Positions 39,044 to 48,080 are shown, counted from the stretch's first letter. The stretch is DNA of 64,000 nucleotides from Rufibacter sediminis (GCF_014269285.1 NZ_JACOAF010000029.1:25183-89182), one strand, 5' to 3'. Notes: generated from the sequence alone by a model not told the origin. Translations and numbers: made by a program.

Positions 39044-39441
39044 GCAGACCTTGATTAATGAGTTAATTCAATAATTGATTTCTATTTCCCCTAATTGAGT
39101 AAAACTTATCAGTACATACATACAATCTTACTGCGTATTAATACTGTTATTTATACACAATTAAGGACACATATTCCCTAAGTATATTATTTAAAACTCA
39201 AATATTTAGAACAACTAATATCAATTCAGATATTCTAACACATGAATAATTCCACTCTCTGAATATCTAAAATAATTGATTTAATCATGCAAGTAATTGC
39301 TTAAACACAAAACCTTTTTACAAGATCAATTAAACACGTTTTTAAATAAATTTATTTACACAATTACAGATCAACCACTTGCGGTAATTATTTTTTCTTC
39401 CTAGAATAGGCTTATTATTTAACTAACCCCCAATAAGCAGT

Positions 39442-40245
39442 ATGAAAAAAAATTACACCCTCAGACTCATCGCGTTCGCTTTAGTGTTAGGCGGCACCTC
39501 GTGTTCAGTGAGCGAAGAAGACGTTGTGGAGAAAGCGGCTGTCTCCAAAGAAAAGCTGCAGCAGATTTATGACATGGGCTTCGGGACCACTGATGTTCAG
39601 TTGGTAGACGGCGGCTATCTGGTAGAGGGAGACATCTTCCTGACCGATGAGCAATTGGCGGCTCCGCGTGATCCCAAGTTCCTGCGGGTAGGCGAAACAG
39701 AGCAGTACCGTACCACCAACCTGGTCAGCGTAGGAACCGGTCGCACCATCAGGGTAGCCATCTCCAGCACTCTTCCCACCGCGTACGTGACGGCTTTGGA
39801 TGAAGCCATTCGGCGCTACAACGCTGAAAACCTCCTGATAAAATTCCAGCGGGTAAGCTCCAGCTACAACATTCTGTTGACCAAGGCGCCTTCTACGGCT
39901 TCTTACCTGGCTTCGGCGGGCTTCCCGTCCGGCGGAAACCCTTACAGCCAAGTATTGGTGAACTCCACCTATCTGGGCTCCGCGCCGGGCACGAATTACC
40001 TGGCTACCATTTTAGCCCACGAGATTGGCCACTGCATCGGGTTCCGGCACACCGACTACATGGACAGAAGCTATAGCTGCGGCGGCGCGTACACCAACGA
40101 AGGAGCCAGCTCAGTAGGCGCCATCCATATCCCGGGCACGCCCACTACCGCCGATGCCACTTCCTGGATGCTGGCTTGCGTAGCGAATGGTCAGAACCGG
40201 CCGTTCAACAGCAATGACCGCACCGCGCTTAGATATCTGTATTAA
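39442..40245 (+). CDS. HEIGH-type zinc metalloprotease, lipoprotein
   Basis: 267 aa. N-terminal lipoprotein-like signal (FALVLGGTSC, cysteine 21). The zinc motif is H193-E-I-G-H197-C-I-G-F-R-H203, the extended metzincin form HExxHxxGxxH, as in the M57 dual-action HEIGH peptidases. The part before it (about 40-130) contains the block GTGRTIRVAISSTLPTAYVTALDEAIRRYNAENLLIKF. It is predicted to be a cell-envelope protease anchored by lipid. Start ATG 39442. It ends at a strong bidirectional terminator shared with the T9SS subtilase. Confidence 0.88.
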   Translation: MKKNYTLRLIAFALVLGGTSCSVSEEDVVEKAAVSKEKLQQIYDMGFGTTDVQLVDGGYLVEGDIFLTDEQLAAPRDPKFLRVGETEQYRTTNLVSVGTGRTIRVAISSTLPTAYVTALDEAIRRYNAENLLIKFQRVSSSYNILLTKAPSTASYLASAGFPSGGNPYSQVLVNSTYLGSAPGTNYLATILAHEIGHCIGFRHTDYMDRSYSCGGAYTNEGASSVGAIHIPGTPTTADATSWMLACVANGQNRPFNSNDRTALRYLY

Positions 40246-40263
40246 CAGTTAAATCTCTCCCTT

Positions 40264-40313
40264 AATTACGCACAAATAGCCGCTGTTTTCACAGCGGCTA
40301 TTTGTGCGTAATT
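40264..40313. terminator. Strong bidirectional terminator
   Basis: Perfect 22-bp stem (40264-40285 with 40292-40313) and 6-nt loop between convergent metalloprotease and subtilase genes. Confidence 0.95.
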
Positions 40314-40329
40314 CTAATTTTATTTCTGT

Positions 40330-42969
40330 TTACAACACCACTACTCTGCACACTTTATACTCAGAATCACCCAGCAATTTCACCAGATAAACACCCGCTT
40401 TAAGACCATCTGTTTTAAGCACTTTTATAGCACCATCCTGCCAAAGCTCTTTCACAATTCGCCCGGCGTAATCATAGAGTTGAATCTGCACCAATTTATC
40501 TTCAGACGAAACAAGCTGCAGATCATTACCCGCTACCACGGGATTAGGAAATACCTGAATGAACGCAGGAGGTGTGTAAAAAACCGCTTCTAGGTCACTG
40601 TAAAAAACGGCTCCTTTATCGGTTAAAAGCTTCAGTCTATATTCATTCCGGCCGGGCGTGGGTTTCGGGTCTGTTATAGTGAAAACAGGCCGAAACAAAG
40701 ACAAAGGTGCCTGCACCGGTTGGAAGGTGCCGTTGTCCCGTTTCTCCAGCACCACCGAAGAGATGCCATAGAGCGTACTTAGCTCCACGTCCAGCAGAAC
40801 CGAGTCGGTGACCAGCTGGCGCGCCAGAAACTGCTTGACGTAACAGCCCACGCCCTGGTCTACATAGTTCAGGGTGAAGCTTTTCAGGCCCGTCTGTCCG
40901 GCTACTACTGGTGCCACGGCATAATGCAGGGCGGTTTGCTGCTGCTTGTCTAAGAAAAGCAAGGTATCAGAGACGGTGGCAATTGGCTCCAGAAACTTTT
41001 CACCCAAGGCAAAAACCTGATAGGCGGTTATATCCTTCGCCTTGGGCCAGAACAGCAGCACTTCGTCGTCGCAGTTATAGCCCACCTGCAAAGGAACCTC
41101 CGGACTGAGGATGAATTCCTCAGATGTCATGACCTCGCCGGCACTTGTTTTCCATCTTAGTTGCGCCACGCCCGCTGAGTAAGGGGCCAACCAATCTGCT
41201 TTGCCTTCCTGCAGAGGTACATTTTCTAGGATGGTCTGCCAGGTCTGCCCGGCCCACCGGAATTCCAGGTGAGCCGTCTCCGGAGAAGTAAGGCGCGTTT
41301 GCCAGCGGAGTCTGTTTTTCTGACCACTCTTCAGGGTGCTTCCGGCCGAAGGATACGTCCAGGTGAACGGCGCCTCCATCTCATATACAATACTGAACGA
41401 CTGGCCCTCGGGAGAAACGTGGTACCCCGCTACCTGTATCTGGTAATTGCCCGCGGCGGGAGAAGCTAGGGTCACCTGCTCTACGTTGTTCAGGCGGTCT
41501 ACTTTGCGGCGGGCGGCAAGCGCCAGCGAATCTTTATGCGGATAGGAGCTTAGTCCCCAGGGCAGCCACTCGCGTCCGGTTGTCGCTTCCTGCAGCGTCA
41601 GATCCAGGTCGCTGACCAAGGCTTGGACAGCAGTAGGTTGGGCGGCGGCATCATGCCAGACCAAGGTGACTTTGAGGTTTGCCGCGCCGGGCGGTACAGT
41701 GATGGAAAATTGCTGCTTTTCTCCTTGCCCCACGCGCCCGCTGAAATACCTTCTTTCCTGGAAAGCCTGCACAGCCCCCAGCGCATCTACGTTCCCGAAC
41801 CCGGCCGCATAATCTAGTCCCGGTTGCCCTTTGTCGTCGGCGCTGTTGATGAGCGCGGCTTTTACTAAGGCTGAGGAAGGCAATGCGCCATTATGCTGTT
41901 CCTGGTACACCTGCTGCAGAAGCAACGCGATCCCGGAAACCACCGCCGAGGCCTCGGAAGAGCCGGATTCGCCAAACGCCACCACCTCGGGTTTGATTCG
42001 GCCGTCAAACGTAGGACCCCGGGAACTGAGGGGACTTACCTGGCCAGAGGTATCCACCGCTCCCACGCTCAAGGTATTTTTAGAGGTTTTGAACTGCCCG
42101 GTCAGGTTTGCGAAGCGGGCTACGCCAGCGTAAGGACCGGTAGCGGGTGTCTGGATTCCGGAGTTGCCCGAGGAGAACACATGCAGCAGCTCCGGGTACT
42201 CCAGCACCTGCGCGTCATAGGCCTGACTTTCCAGTCCGTAGTAGTTCTCCACGCCCACCCCGTAAGAATGGTTCTGCACCGAGACCTTCTGTGCCCGCAG
42301 AAAAGACGTTTCATCAGGGAGCAGGCGCGCGAAATCTGAGGTGATGAGCTGGCTCTGCCATGCCACTCCCCGCCCGCCCGCCGCAGAGTTTCCGCCGCCG
42401 GCTACCAGGGTCGCCATGTTGGTGGCGTGGGGAGTTGCCCCTCCAGCCGAAGCCGAGGTCGGGACTATGCGCCCTTTGAAATCAATATCGGAGGCATCAA
42501 ACGGGTTCTCCTTCACAGACACCACCAGGTTTTTCCCGTGCAACTGCGGATAACGCACGTGCACCGCCTCCACGGCGTTGACCGTAAAGTCTGCATTCTG
42601 CAGATACGCTTCTTCGCGGGCAACTCTGTCTGGCACGTCAATGAACGTGACGGCTGGGCATTGCGCCAGAAGCCGGAGTTTGGAAGTTGGAAGATTGGTC
42701 AGGAGAAAAATTTTCCCAGGGCTGGCACTTTCTTGTAGGCGCGCTTCCGGCAGTTCACTTCTGAGCCAATTTAGGAAAGCTACTTCGTCGTTCACCTGCA
42801 CGCGCACCGTAGAAGCCTTCCCGGGCCAGATCGGGTTCTGCAGCGAGGGAGCCAGTTTAAGGCCGAATGTGGCACTAGCCGTCTGTCCCAGGGTCGGAGA
42901 AGCCGCTGACAAGAGCCATAAACCACCAAGAAGTTTCCTGAGAATATTTCTAGTAAACGTGTTTCCCAT
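40330..42969 (-). CDS. T9SS-exported S8-family peptidase with C-terminal sorting domain
   Basis: 879 aa. Signal peptide 1-29; propeptide-like region to about 140; S8 domain about 140-400 with H181 (TPHATNMATLVAGGG), oxyanion N269 (SSGNSG) and S338 (ESGSSEASAVVSG). The place of the catalytic Asp (usually V.DTG) reads VKENPFD, so E154 aligns with it; D158 or D161 could take over. Beta-domains follow (about 400-800), and the last ~75 residues (IQVFPNPVVAGNDLQLVSSEDKLVQIQLYDYAGRIVKEL ... GVYLVKLLGDSEYKVCRVVVL) form a type A T9SS sorting domain. A PAL36-like palindrome is embedded in the coding sequence at 40662-40696. Start ATG 42967-42969. Confidence 0.85.
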   Translation of the reverse strand: MGNTFTRNILRKLLGGLWLLSAASPTLGQTASATFGLKLAPSLQNPIWPGKASTVRVQVNDEVAFLNWLRSELPEARLQESASPGKIFLLTNLPTSKLRLLAQCPAVTFIDVPDRVAREEAYLQNADFTVNAVEAVHVRYPQLHGKNLVVSVKENPFDASDIDFKGRIVPTSASAGGATPHATNMATLVAGGGNSAAGGRGVAWQSQLITSDFARLLPDETSFLRAQKVSVQNHSYGVGVENYYGLESQAYDAQVLEYPELLHVFSSGNSGIQTPATGPYAGVARFANLTGQFKTSKNTLSVGAVDTSGQVSPLSSRGPTFDGRIKPEVVAFGESGSSEASAVVSGIALLLQQVYQEQHNGALPSSALVKAALINSADDKGQPGLDYAAGFGNVDALGAVQAFQERRYFSGRVGQGEKQQFSITVPPGAANLKVTLVWHDAAAQPTAVQALVSDLDLTLQEATTGREWLPWGLSSYPHKDSLALAARRKVDRLNNVEQVTLASPAAGNYQIQVAGYHVSPEGQSFSIVYEMEAPFTWTYPSAGSTLKSGQKNRLRWQTRLTSPETAHLEFRWAGQTWQTILENVPLQEGKADWLAPYSAGVAQLRWKTSAGEVMTSEEFILSPEVPLQVGYNCDDEVLLFWPKAKDITAYQVFALGEKFLEPIATVSDTLLFLDKQQQTALHYAVAPVVAGQTGLKSFTLNYVDQGVGCYVKQFLARQLVTDSVLLDVELSTLYGISSVVLEKRDNGTFQPVQAPLSLFRPVFTITDPKPTPGRNEYRLKLLTDKGAVFYSDLEAVFYTPPAFIQVFPNPVVAGNDLQLVSSEDKLVQIQLYDYAGRIVKELWQDGAIKVLKTDGLKAGVYLVKLLGDSEYKVCRVVVL
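40662..40696. repeat. PAL36 copy inside the T9SS subtilase gene
   Basis: 35 bp with well-kept arms GTTTCGGGTCTGTT / AACAGGCCGAAAC. On the minus strand it encodes LFRPVFTITDPK in frame, in a region between two beta-domains, without disrupting the gene. Confidence 0.7.
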
Positions 42970-43081
42970 CCAGTACTTATCTTACCTACACAATAAGATA
43001 ATTTACAGGCTTTTACCCAGAAAACCAACCAAAGGCCACCTGAATTTGGATAATCTGAAAAAGAGTCTGCCTTACGAGGCT

Positions 43082-43117
43082 TTTTTTAGTCCAAAAACCG
43101 AAAATAAGGCCCAAAAC
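43082..43117. repeat. PAL36 copy, degenerate
   Basis: TTTTTTAGTCC left part and GAAAATAAGGCCCAAAAC right arm; 21 bp from the stop of the aminotransferase gene. Confidence 0.6.
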
Positions 43118-43138
43118 AGCTTACCCGCCTACCTAAGC

Positions 43139-44362
43139 TTATCCTAATACCGCGGCCCCGTCATACGTTTTCAGAAACTCGGCCAGCTTATCAAGGGTGA
43201 TCGCCAGCTCTTCCACCATGGGCAGGTACACCACTCTAAAGTGATCTGGCTGGGCCCAGTTGAAGCCGCTGCCCTGCACCAGCAACACGTGCTGGTCAAT
43301 GAGCAGGTCCAGGACCAGTTTCTCGTCTGACTGGATGTTGAATTTCTTGGTGTCGATCTTGGGGAACATGTAAAACGCCCCCGAAGGCTTCACGCAGGTA
43401 ATGCCCGGGATGGAGGTCAGTCTCTCATAACACACCTCGCGCTGTTTGTACAATCGCCCCGAGGGCAGCACCAGGTCTTTGATGTTCTGATATCCGCCTA
43501 AGGCAGTCTGGATGGCGAATTGTGAGGGCACATTGCTGCACAGACGCATGCTGGCCAAGGCATTCAGGCCCTCCAGGTAAGACGAGGCAATGGCTTTGTT
43601 GCCCGAAGCCACCATCCAGCCGGCCCGGAAACCGGCGGCCAGGTAGTTCTTGGAAAGGCCACTGAACGTGAGGCACAGCACATCCTCGGTGAAAGCAGCG
43701 GTGGAGTGGTGCACGGCTTCGTCGTACAAAATCTTGTCGTAGATCTCGTCTGAGAACACAATGAGCTTGTGCCGCTCAGCTAGCCGGACAATCTGCTGCA
43801 GCACCTCGGGCGGATAGACGGCCCCCGTGGGGTTGTTGGGGTTGATGATGACCAGGCCCTTGGTGCGGGACGTGATTTTACGTTCCATGTCGGCTAGGTC
43901 TGGGTACCAGTCAGAGGCTTCGTCGCAGAGGTAATGCACGGCTTTTCCGCCGGAGAGCGTCACGGCGGCGGTCCACAGCGGGTAATCCGGGGTGGGAATC
44001 AGGATTTCATCGTCGTTGTTAAGCAGGGCCTGCATGCTGAGCATGATCAGTTCGCTCACGCCGTTGCCTATGATGATGTCCTCTTCGTGTACGCTGGGCA
44101 GGCCTTTGCTCTGGCTGTAGTGCATGATGGCTTTGCGGGCGGCAAACAGGCCTTTGGAATCGGTGTAGCCCTGGCCGTTGCGCAGGTTCACCATCACGTC
44201 ATGCACAATCTCATCGGGCGCCTCAAACCCAAACGGGGCCGGGTTGCCGATGTTCAACCTGGTAACCCGGTACCCCTGTTTCTCCAGGTCCATGGCTTTC
44301 TCGAAAATGGGACCTCGTATCTCGTAAAAAACATTGTCTAGGCGGGTACTCTTCTGTATCAT
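43139..44362 (-). CDS. PLP-dependent class I aminotransferase (AlaA-like)
   Basis: 407 aa cytoplasmic fold-type I transaminase. Opens VFYEIRGPIFEKAMDLEKQGYRVTRLNIGNPAPFGFEAPDEI, typical of the alanine/valine aminotransferase AlaA group. INPNNPTGAVYP and FSDEIYDKILYD carry the PLP-contacting N and D, and TFSGLSKNYLAAGFRAGW carries the Schiff-base lysine. It probably transfers amino groups between alanine, pyruvate and glutamate. Start ATG 44360-44362. Confidence 0.92.
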   Translation of the reverse strand: MIQKSTRLDNVFYEIRGPIFEKAMDLEKQGYRVTRLNIGNPAPFGFEAPDEIVHDVMVNLRNGQGYTDSKGLFAARKAIMHYSQSKGLPSVHEEDIIIGNGVSELIMLSMQALLNNDDEILIPTPDYPLWTAAVTLSGGKAVHYLCDEASDWYPDLADMERKITSRTKGLVIINPNNPTGAVYPPEVLQQIVRLAERHKLIVFSDEIYDKILYDEAVHHSTAAFTEDVLCLTFSGLSKNYLAAGFRAGWMVASGNKAIASSYLEGLNALASMRLCSNVPSQFAIQTALGGYQNIKDLVLPSGRLYKQREVCYERLTSIPGITCVKPSGAFYMFPKIDTKKFNIQSDEKLVLDLLIDQHVLLVQGSGFNWAQPDHFRVVYLPMVEELAITLDKLAEFLKTYDGAAVLG

Positions 44363-44415
44363 AAAACTGCGCGTGAAACTCTAAAGTAAACGATATCAGG
44401 CAGCGAAGGAAATTT

Positions 44416-44450
44416 GTTTTAACCCTGTTTTCAAAAAATGGCCCTGAAAC
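44416..44450. repeat. PAL36 copy
   Basis: 35 bp, GTTTTAACCCTGTTTTC / ATGGCCCTGAAAC. Confidence 0.85.
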
Positions 44451-44636
44451 GGAGGCAGCTCCAAGAAGCCCTTTTCCCTTGGACAGCAAAATGGACAGCC
44501 CAGCCGCCATTGTTGGTGTTCCCAGGGGCCAACAATCCAGACGCAGAGGCCTTTCCGCTTGCCGGTGAAAGCCAAAAGTAAAGGTCTGCGCACTTTCCTT
44601 CGGCTTACCTGAACAACCCTATCGCCAGAAACAAAA

Positions 44637-44660
44637 AAACCACTCCCGGGGGAGTGGTTT
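44637..44660 (-). terminator. Terminator of the SirB1-like gene
   Basis: 10-bp stem AAACCACTCC / GGAGTGGTTT with a 4-nt loop; on the minus strand it is followed by a run of seven T. 56 bp past the gene's stop. Confidence 0.9.
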
Positions 44661-44678
44661 CACATATCATAAATGGCC

Positions 44679-44714
44679 GCTTTCCGGCTAGTTTTGGGAA
44701 AACAGGCCGGAAAC
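44679..44714. repeat. PAL36 copy at a stop codon
   Basis: 36 bp, GCTTTCCGGCTAGTTTT / AAAACAGGCCGGAAAC; ends 1 bp before the SirB1-like stop codon. Confidence 0.9.
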
Positions 44715-44715
44715 G

Positions 44716-45645
44716 CTACAGGTTTCCTTCGTCGTCGTCTTCCTCATCGTAATCTTCGTCCTCGTCGTCCTCCAGGTCTTCCTCAGAGGAGTTGGCGTGG
44801 GCTTGTTTTTCATCGCCTAACACGTCAATGAGTTTCTCAATCTCGGTGGCTTTCTCGGGGTCGTTGAGCTTTTCATAGGACAAGGACAGGTTCCGTAGGG
44901 CGCGGCGCACGATGTCAATGGGCGCGCAGGGTTCATAGAAAATGTCTACCGGGCTCAGGTTCAGCTGCAACAGGTAGTTGTCTATGTCGCTTTTGGAGAG
45001 GATGAGGCCGCGGTTGTACACGTTGATGTAAAACTGCGGAATAACCTCGCTCTTGAACGTGAGGATGAACAGGTTGGGCAGGTTCACGCCGTATACCGGC
45101 AGCCCTAATTTCTGCGCCAGCGTCATGTAAATCACACACAAGGTGAGCGGATTACCGCGTTTGCTTTCCAGCACCTGGTTGATCATGGAGTTGTTGGGCG
45201 CGTGGAAGTTCTTGGTGTTGGCGGAGAAATGGTGCAGCTTGAAGAGCACGTGGTTGAGGGCCTTCACCTGGTCATAGGGGTGCATCTCGGGGCGCACGTT
45301 CACCCAGGCTTCGTAATAGAGCTCGGCCAGGGGCTGCATGATTTGCTCCAGCGTGAGGTCTGGGTACTGGTAGGTGCTCACCAGCCACATGCCGCGCACC
45401 AGATCGGTGGCGCCTTCTTCTTTCCACTGTTTCAGGCGTTGCGTAAGGGAGCTGTACTGCAGATCATGGATCAATTCCTCCAGCTTTTTCTGGTGCTCAG
45501 GGTCCAGGCTCTCCTCCCAGGCTTCCTCCAGAAACGGGGTGATGGTATCGCCTAGCTCCACAATCCGTTGGTGCACGTGCGCCACCACATCGGGATCTTC
45601 ATCGTCCAGCAGCGAGATCAGCGCTTTTATTTCTTTGTTCGTCAA
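44716..45645 (-). CDS. SirB1/transglutaminase-like protein
   Basis: 309 aa, cytoplasmic. HEAT-like N-terminus (ALISLLDDEDPDVVAHVHQRIVELGD), then the SirB1 N-terminal transglutaminase-like domain (about 90-235): LNHVLFKLHHFSANTKNFHAPNNSMINQVLESKRGNPLTLCVIYMTLAQKLGLPVYGVNLPNLFILTF. It has a Cys in place of the usual catalytic region (LTLCVIY) and a histidine-poor end. The last 25 residues are almost all D/E. Function unknown; relatives are often next to peptidoglycan or ribosome genes. The start is TTG 45643-45645, as a TGA lies four codons upstream and the conserved N-terminus begins there. Confidence 0.85.
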   Translation of the reverse strand: MTNKEIKALISLLDDEDPDVVAHVHQRIVELGDTITPFLEEAWEESLDPEHQKKLEELIHDLQYSSLTQRLKQWKEEGATDLVRGMWLVSTYQYPDLTLEQIMQPLAELYYEAWVNVRPEMHPYDQVKALNHVLFKLHHFSANTKNFHAPNNSMINQVLESKRGNPLTLCVIYMTLAQKLGLPVYGVNLPNLFILTFKSEVIPQFYINVYNRGLILSKSDIDNYLLQLNLSPVDIFYEPCAPIDIVRRALRNLSLSYEKLNDPEKATEIEKLIDVLGDEKQAHANSSEEDLEDDEDEDYDEEDDDEGNL

Positions 45646-45766
45646 GGTAGATCAGTTAAGAATTTAAAATTAGGAATTTAGAACGGAAACTGCCGAATGC
45701 GTTTAGAACCGATGCTCGGCGGTTTTCAAAATTCCCTCTTCTGAGAACGGGATTTAAGGCAAAAGC

Positions 45767-45802
45767 GTTTCCGGGCAGTTTTCCAGAAACCAGCCCTAAA
45801 AC
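45767..45802. repeat. PAL36 copy
   Basis: 36 bp, GTTTCCGGGCAGTTTTCC / ACCAGCCCTAAAAC. Confidence 0.85.
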
Positions 45803-45905
45803 AGATTCACGTTCGTCTCCATCACAGATACCCATGCACTTTCCTTTTTCTGAACTTACGCAGGAAGCCTCACCTTTCGCGGGAAAGATGAGGCCTGATA
45901 GGTGG

Positions 45906-45941
45906 GTTTTGAGGCTATTTCGCTGAAAACAGGCCATAAAC
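45906..45941. repeat. PAL36 copy
   Basis: 36 bp, GTTTTGAGGCTATTTCGC / AAAACAGGCCATAAAC; 103 bp from the previous copy. Confidence 0.8.
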
Positions 45942-45985
45942 GTGGAAGACACTCATAGGAGCCACGCACGCTACGAGGTCTGAAA

Positions 45986-46020
45986 TGAGTTCTGAGTCTT
46001 GAGTCGTGAGTTCTGAGTCT
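45986..46020 (+). repeat. GAGTTCTGAGTCTTGAGT minisatellite
   Basis: Short array of GAGTYYT-like units, sharing TGAGTTCTGAGTCTTG with the inverted pair at 17099-17119 / 17261-17281. Confidence 0.7.
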
Positions 46021-46074
46021 GCTTAATAGAAGAAGTTGGTAATAGTAAGGAGTTGGAAATAGAAGAAGCTGGCG

Positions 46075-46122
46075 CGAGACTGAAGTCTCGTGACTTAGGA
46101 TGATGCGAGTCTCCAGACTCGC
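46075..46122. repeat. Two adjacent short palindromes
   Basis: CGAGACT-GA-AGTCTCG (46075-46090) and GCGAGTCT-CC-AGACTCGC (46105-46122). Both are built on the same GAGTCT/AGACTC core in opposite orders. Confidence 0.7.
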
Positions 46123-46268
46123 CGGGAACCACGAGCCGCAGGGCGAAACCGCTGCTTTTGGATCACCGCATGAACAAAGCCATCCCGTTTATCCTCCGGC
46201 AAGTATCTGACGGGAGCACAAGAAGATATCATCGTATTAATTCTCTACTTCCTACTTCTTACTTCCCA

Positions 46269-47897
46269 TCACGTTTGGATCACGCCTACGTTGAACGGCT
46301 TGGTGATGGGTGCGTGGTTGGCCGCCTCAATGCCCATGGAAATGACTTTGCGGGTCTCCAGCGGATCAATGATGCCGTCTACCCACAGGCGGGCGGCCGC
46401 GTAGTACGGGCTGAGCTGCTCATTGTAGCGGGCGGTGATCTTGTCCAGGAGTTCTTTCTCGGCCTCGGGGGTAATCTCCTCTCCTTTGGCTTTCAGGGAC
46501 GCGACCTGAATCTGCAACAGCGTTTTGGCCGCCGAGGCACCGCTCATCACCGCCAGTTGCGCCGTGGGCCAGGCGTAGATCAGGCGCGGGTCATAGGCTT
46601 TGCCGCACATGGCGTAATTGCCCGCCCCATAGCTGTTGCCAATGAGAATGGTGAACTTAGGCACCACGGAGTTGCTCATGGCGTTCACCAGTTTGGCCCC
46701 GTCTTTGATGATGCCGCCGTGCTCGGCCTTACTGCCCACCATAAACCCGCTCACGTCCTGCAAGAACACCAGCGGAATTTTCTTCTGGTTGCAGTTCATG
46801 ATAAAGCGGGCCGCCTTGTCAGCGGAGTCTGAGTAGATCACGCCACCCATCTGCATCTCGCCTTTCTTGCTTTTCACAATTTTGCGCTGGTTGGCCACAA
46901 TGCCCACCGCCCAGCCGTCAATGCGCGCCAGGCCGCAGATGAGACTCTGCCCGTACAGGTCTTTATAAGGTTCAAACTCCGAGTTGTCCACCAGCCGATG
47001 GATGATGTCCATCATGTCATAGGGCTTAACGCGGTCCTGCGGCAGCAGTCCGTAGATTTCCTTCGGGTCCAGTTTCGGCTCCGCCGAAGTGGTGCGGCTG
47101 AAACCGGCCTTGGGATTATCGCCCATTTTATCGAAAATGTTCCGGATGTGGTCCAGACACTCCTGGTCAGTCTCGAATTTATAGTCGGTGACGCCGGAGA
47201 TCTCAGAGTGGGTGGAGGCGCCGCCCAGGGTTTCGTTGTCAATGGTTTCGCCGATGGCGGCTTTCACCAGATAAGAACCCGCCAGAAAGATGGAGCCGGT
47301 GCCTTCCACAATCATGGCCTCGTCGCTCATGATGGGCAGGTACGCGCCGCCCGCCACGCAGGAACCCATGATGGCCGAGATCTGCACAATGCCCTCACTG
47401 CTCATGATGGCATTGTTGCGGAACATCCGGCCGAAGTGCTCTTTGTCGGGGAAGATCTCGTCCTGCATGGGCAGGAAAACGCCGGCGCTGTCTACCAGGT
47501 AAATGACCGGCAGGCGGTTCTCCAGGGCAATCTCCTGCGCCCGCAGGTTTTTCTTGGCCGTGATAGGGAACCAGGCACCCGCTTTCACGGTGGCATCGTT
47601 GGCCACCACCATGCACTGGCGGCCTTTCACGTAACCTATGCCGGCCACCACGCCGCCGCCCGGACAGCCGCCGTACTCCTGGTACATGCCCTCGCCGGCA
47701 AACGCAGCAATCTCCAGGAACTCAGAATCTTCGTCCAGCAGGTATTTAATGCGTTCGCGGGCGGTGAGTTTGCCTTTCTCGTGCTGCTTGGCAATGGCTT
47801 TCTCGCCGCCGCCCAAGGCTACTTTCTGGTGTCTGCTCTTGAGTTGGAAGCAAAGCTGTTTGAGGCTGTCTTCGTTCTTATTGAATTCGATATCCAT
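46269..47897 (-). CDS. Acyl-CoA carboxylase, carboxyltransferase (beta) subunit
   Basis: 542 aa. Transfers a carboxyl group from biotin to an acyl-CoA. The crotonase-like N-domain (about 30-270) has GKLTARERIKYLLDEDSEFLEI and MGSCVAGGAYLPIMSDEAMIVEGTGSIFLAG. The C-domain (about 280-540) has GGVIYSDSADKAARFIMNCNQKKIPLVFLQDVSGFMVG and IGNSYGAGNYAMCGKAYDPR. The overall pattern is nearest methylcrotonoyl-CoA or propionyl-CoA carboxylase beta chains, i.e. leucine or propionate breakdown; which of the two cannot be settled. The biotin-carrying alpha chain is not in the window. Start ATG 47895-47897. Confidence 0.92.
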   Translation of the reverse strand: MDIEFNKNEDSLKQLCFQLKSRHQKVALGGGEKAIAKQHEKGKLTARERIKYLLDEDSEFLEIAAFAGEGMYQEYGGCPGGGVVAGIGYVKGRQCMVVANDATVKAGAWFPITAKKNLRAQEIALENRLPVIYLVDSAGVFLPMQDEIFPDKEHFGRMFRNNAIMSSEGIVQISAIMGSCVAGGAYLPIMSDEAMIVEGTGSIFLAGSYLVKAAIGETIDNETLGGASTHSEISGVTDYKFETDQECLDHIRNIFDKMGDNPKAGFSRTTSAEPKLDPKEIYGLLPQDRVKPYDMMDIIHRLVDNSEFEPYKDLYGQSLICGLARIDGWAVGIVANQRKIVKSKKGEMQMGGVIYSDSADKAARFIMNCNQKKIPLVFLQDVSGFMVGSKAEHGGIIKDGAKLVNAMSNSVVPKFTILIGNSYGAGNYAMCGKAYDPRLIYAWPTAQLAVMSGASAAKTLLQIQVASLKAKGEEITPEAEKELLDKITARYNEQLSPYYAAARLWVDGIIDPLETRKVISMGIEAANHAPITKPFNVGVIQT

Positions 47898-48013
47898 AAA
47901 TCTGCGAAAGCGGTGGTTTGAGGTCCTTCCCGATGCGGGGTAGACAAATATAGTAAAATCCAGGAAAAGCTAACACCTGTTAGGTTTTCCTATTTCCTCT
48001 ACGGTAGGAAATA

Positions 48014-48063
48014 AAAAAGCGTTTTGAGCCCGCTTTCTATAAAACGGCCCCAAAACGCTTTTT
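48014..48063. terminator. PAL36 copy acting as intrinsic terminator
   Basis: Core PAL36 at 48021-48056 (GTTTTGAGCCCGCTTTC / AAAACGGCCCCAAAAC), extended on both sides by AAAAAGC/GCTTTTT to a stem of over 20 bp flanked by an A-run and a T-run. It lies 17 bp from the stop of mlaD and ends that leftward operon. This copy ties the repeat family to termination most clearly. Confidence 0.85.
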
Positions 48064-48080
48064 ACGTTTTTTCTTCTGGT

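Larger units (their letters stand above)
38937..39441. other. 505-bp AT-rich gap
   Basis: After the terminator (38981-39005) and a PAL36 copy (39008-39043), the stretch 39056-39430 is strongly AT-rich with no coding frame. A weak promoter (TTG 39379-39381, TAGAATAG about 39402) may serve the metalloprotease gene. Nothing else recognised. Confidence 0.6.
44363..44715. other. 353-bp gap between leftward genes
   Basis: Two PAL36 copies (44416, 44679) and a minus-strand terminator (44637-44660). No gene; no clear promoter for the aminotransferase found. Confidence 0.65.
45646..46268. other. 623-bp gene-free region with repeats
   Basis: Two PAL36 copies (45767, 45906), a GAGTTCTGAGTCTTGAGT minisatellite (45986-46020) and two small perfect palindromes (46075-46090, 46105-46122). 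No coding frame judged real. Confidence 0.7.

Noticed and set aside
46158..47921. Long + strand frames opposite the acyl-CoA carboxylase gene
   Set aside because: Shadows of a well-conserved enzyme with no independent motif.
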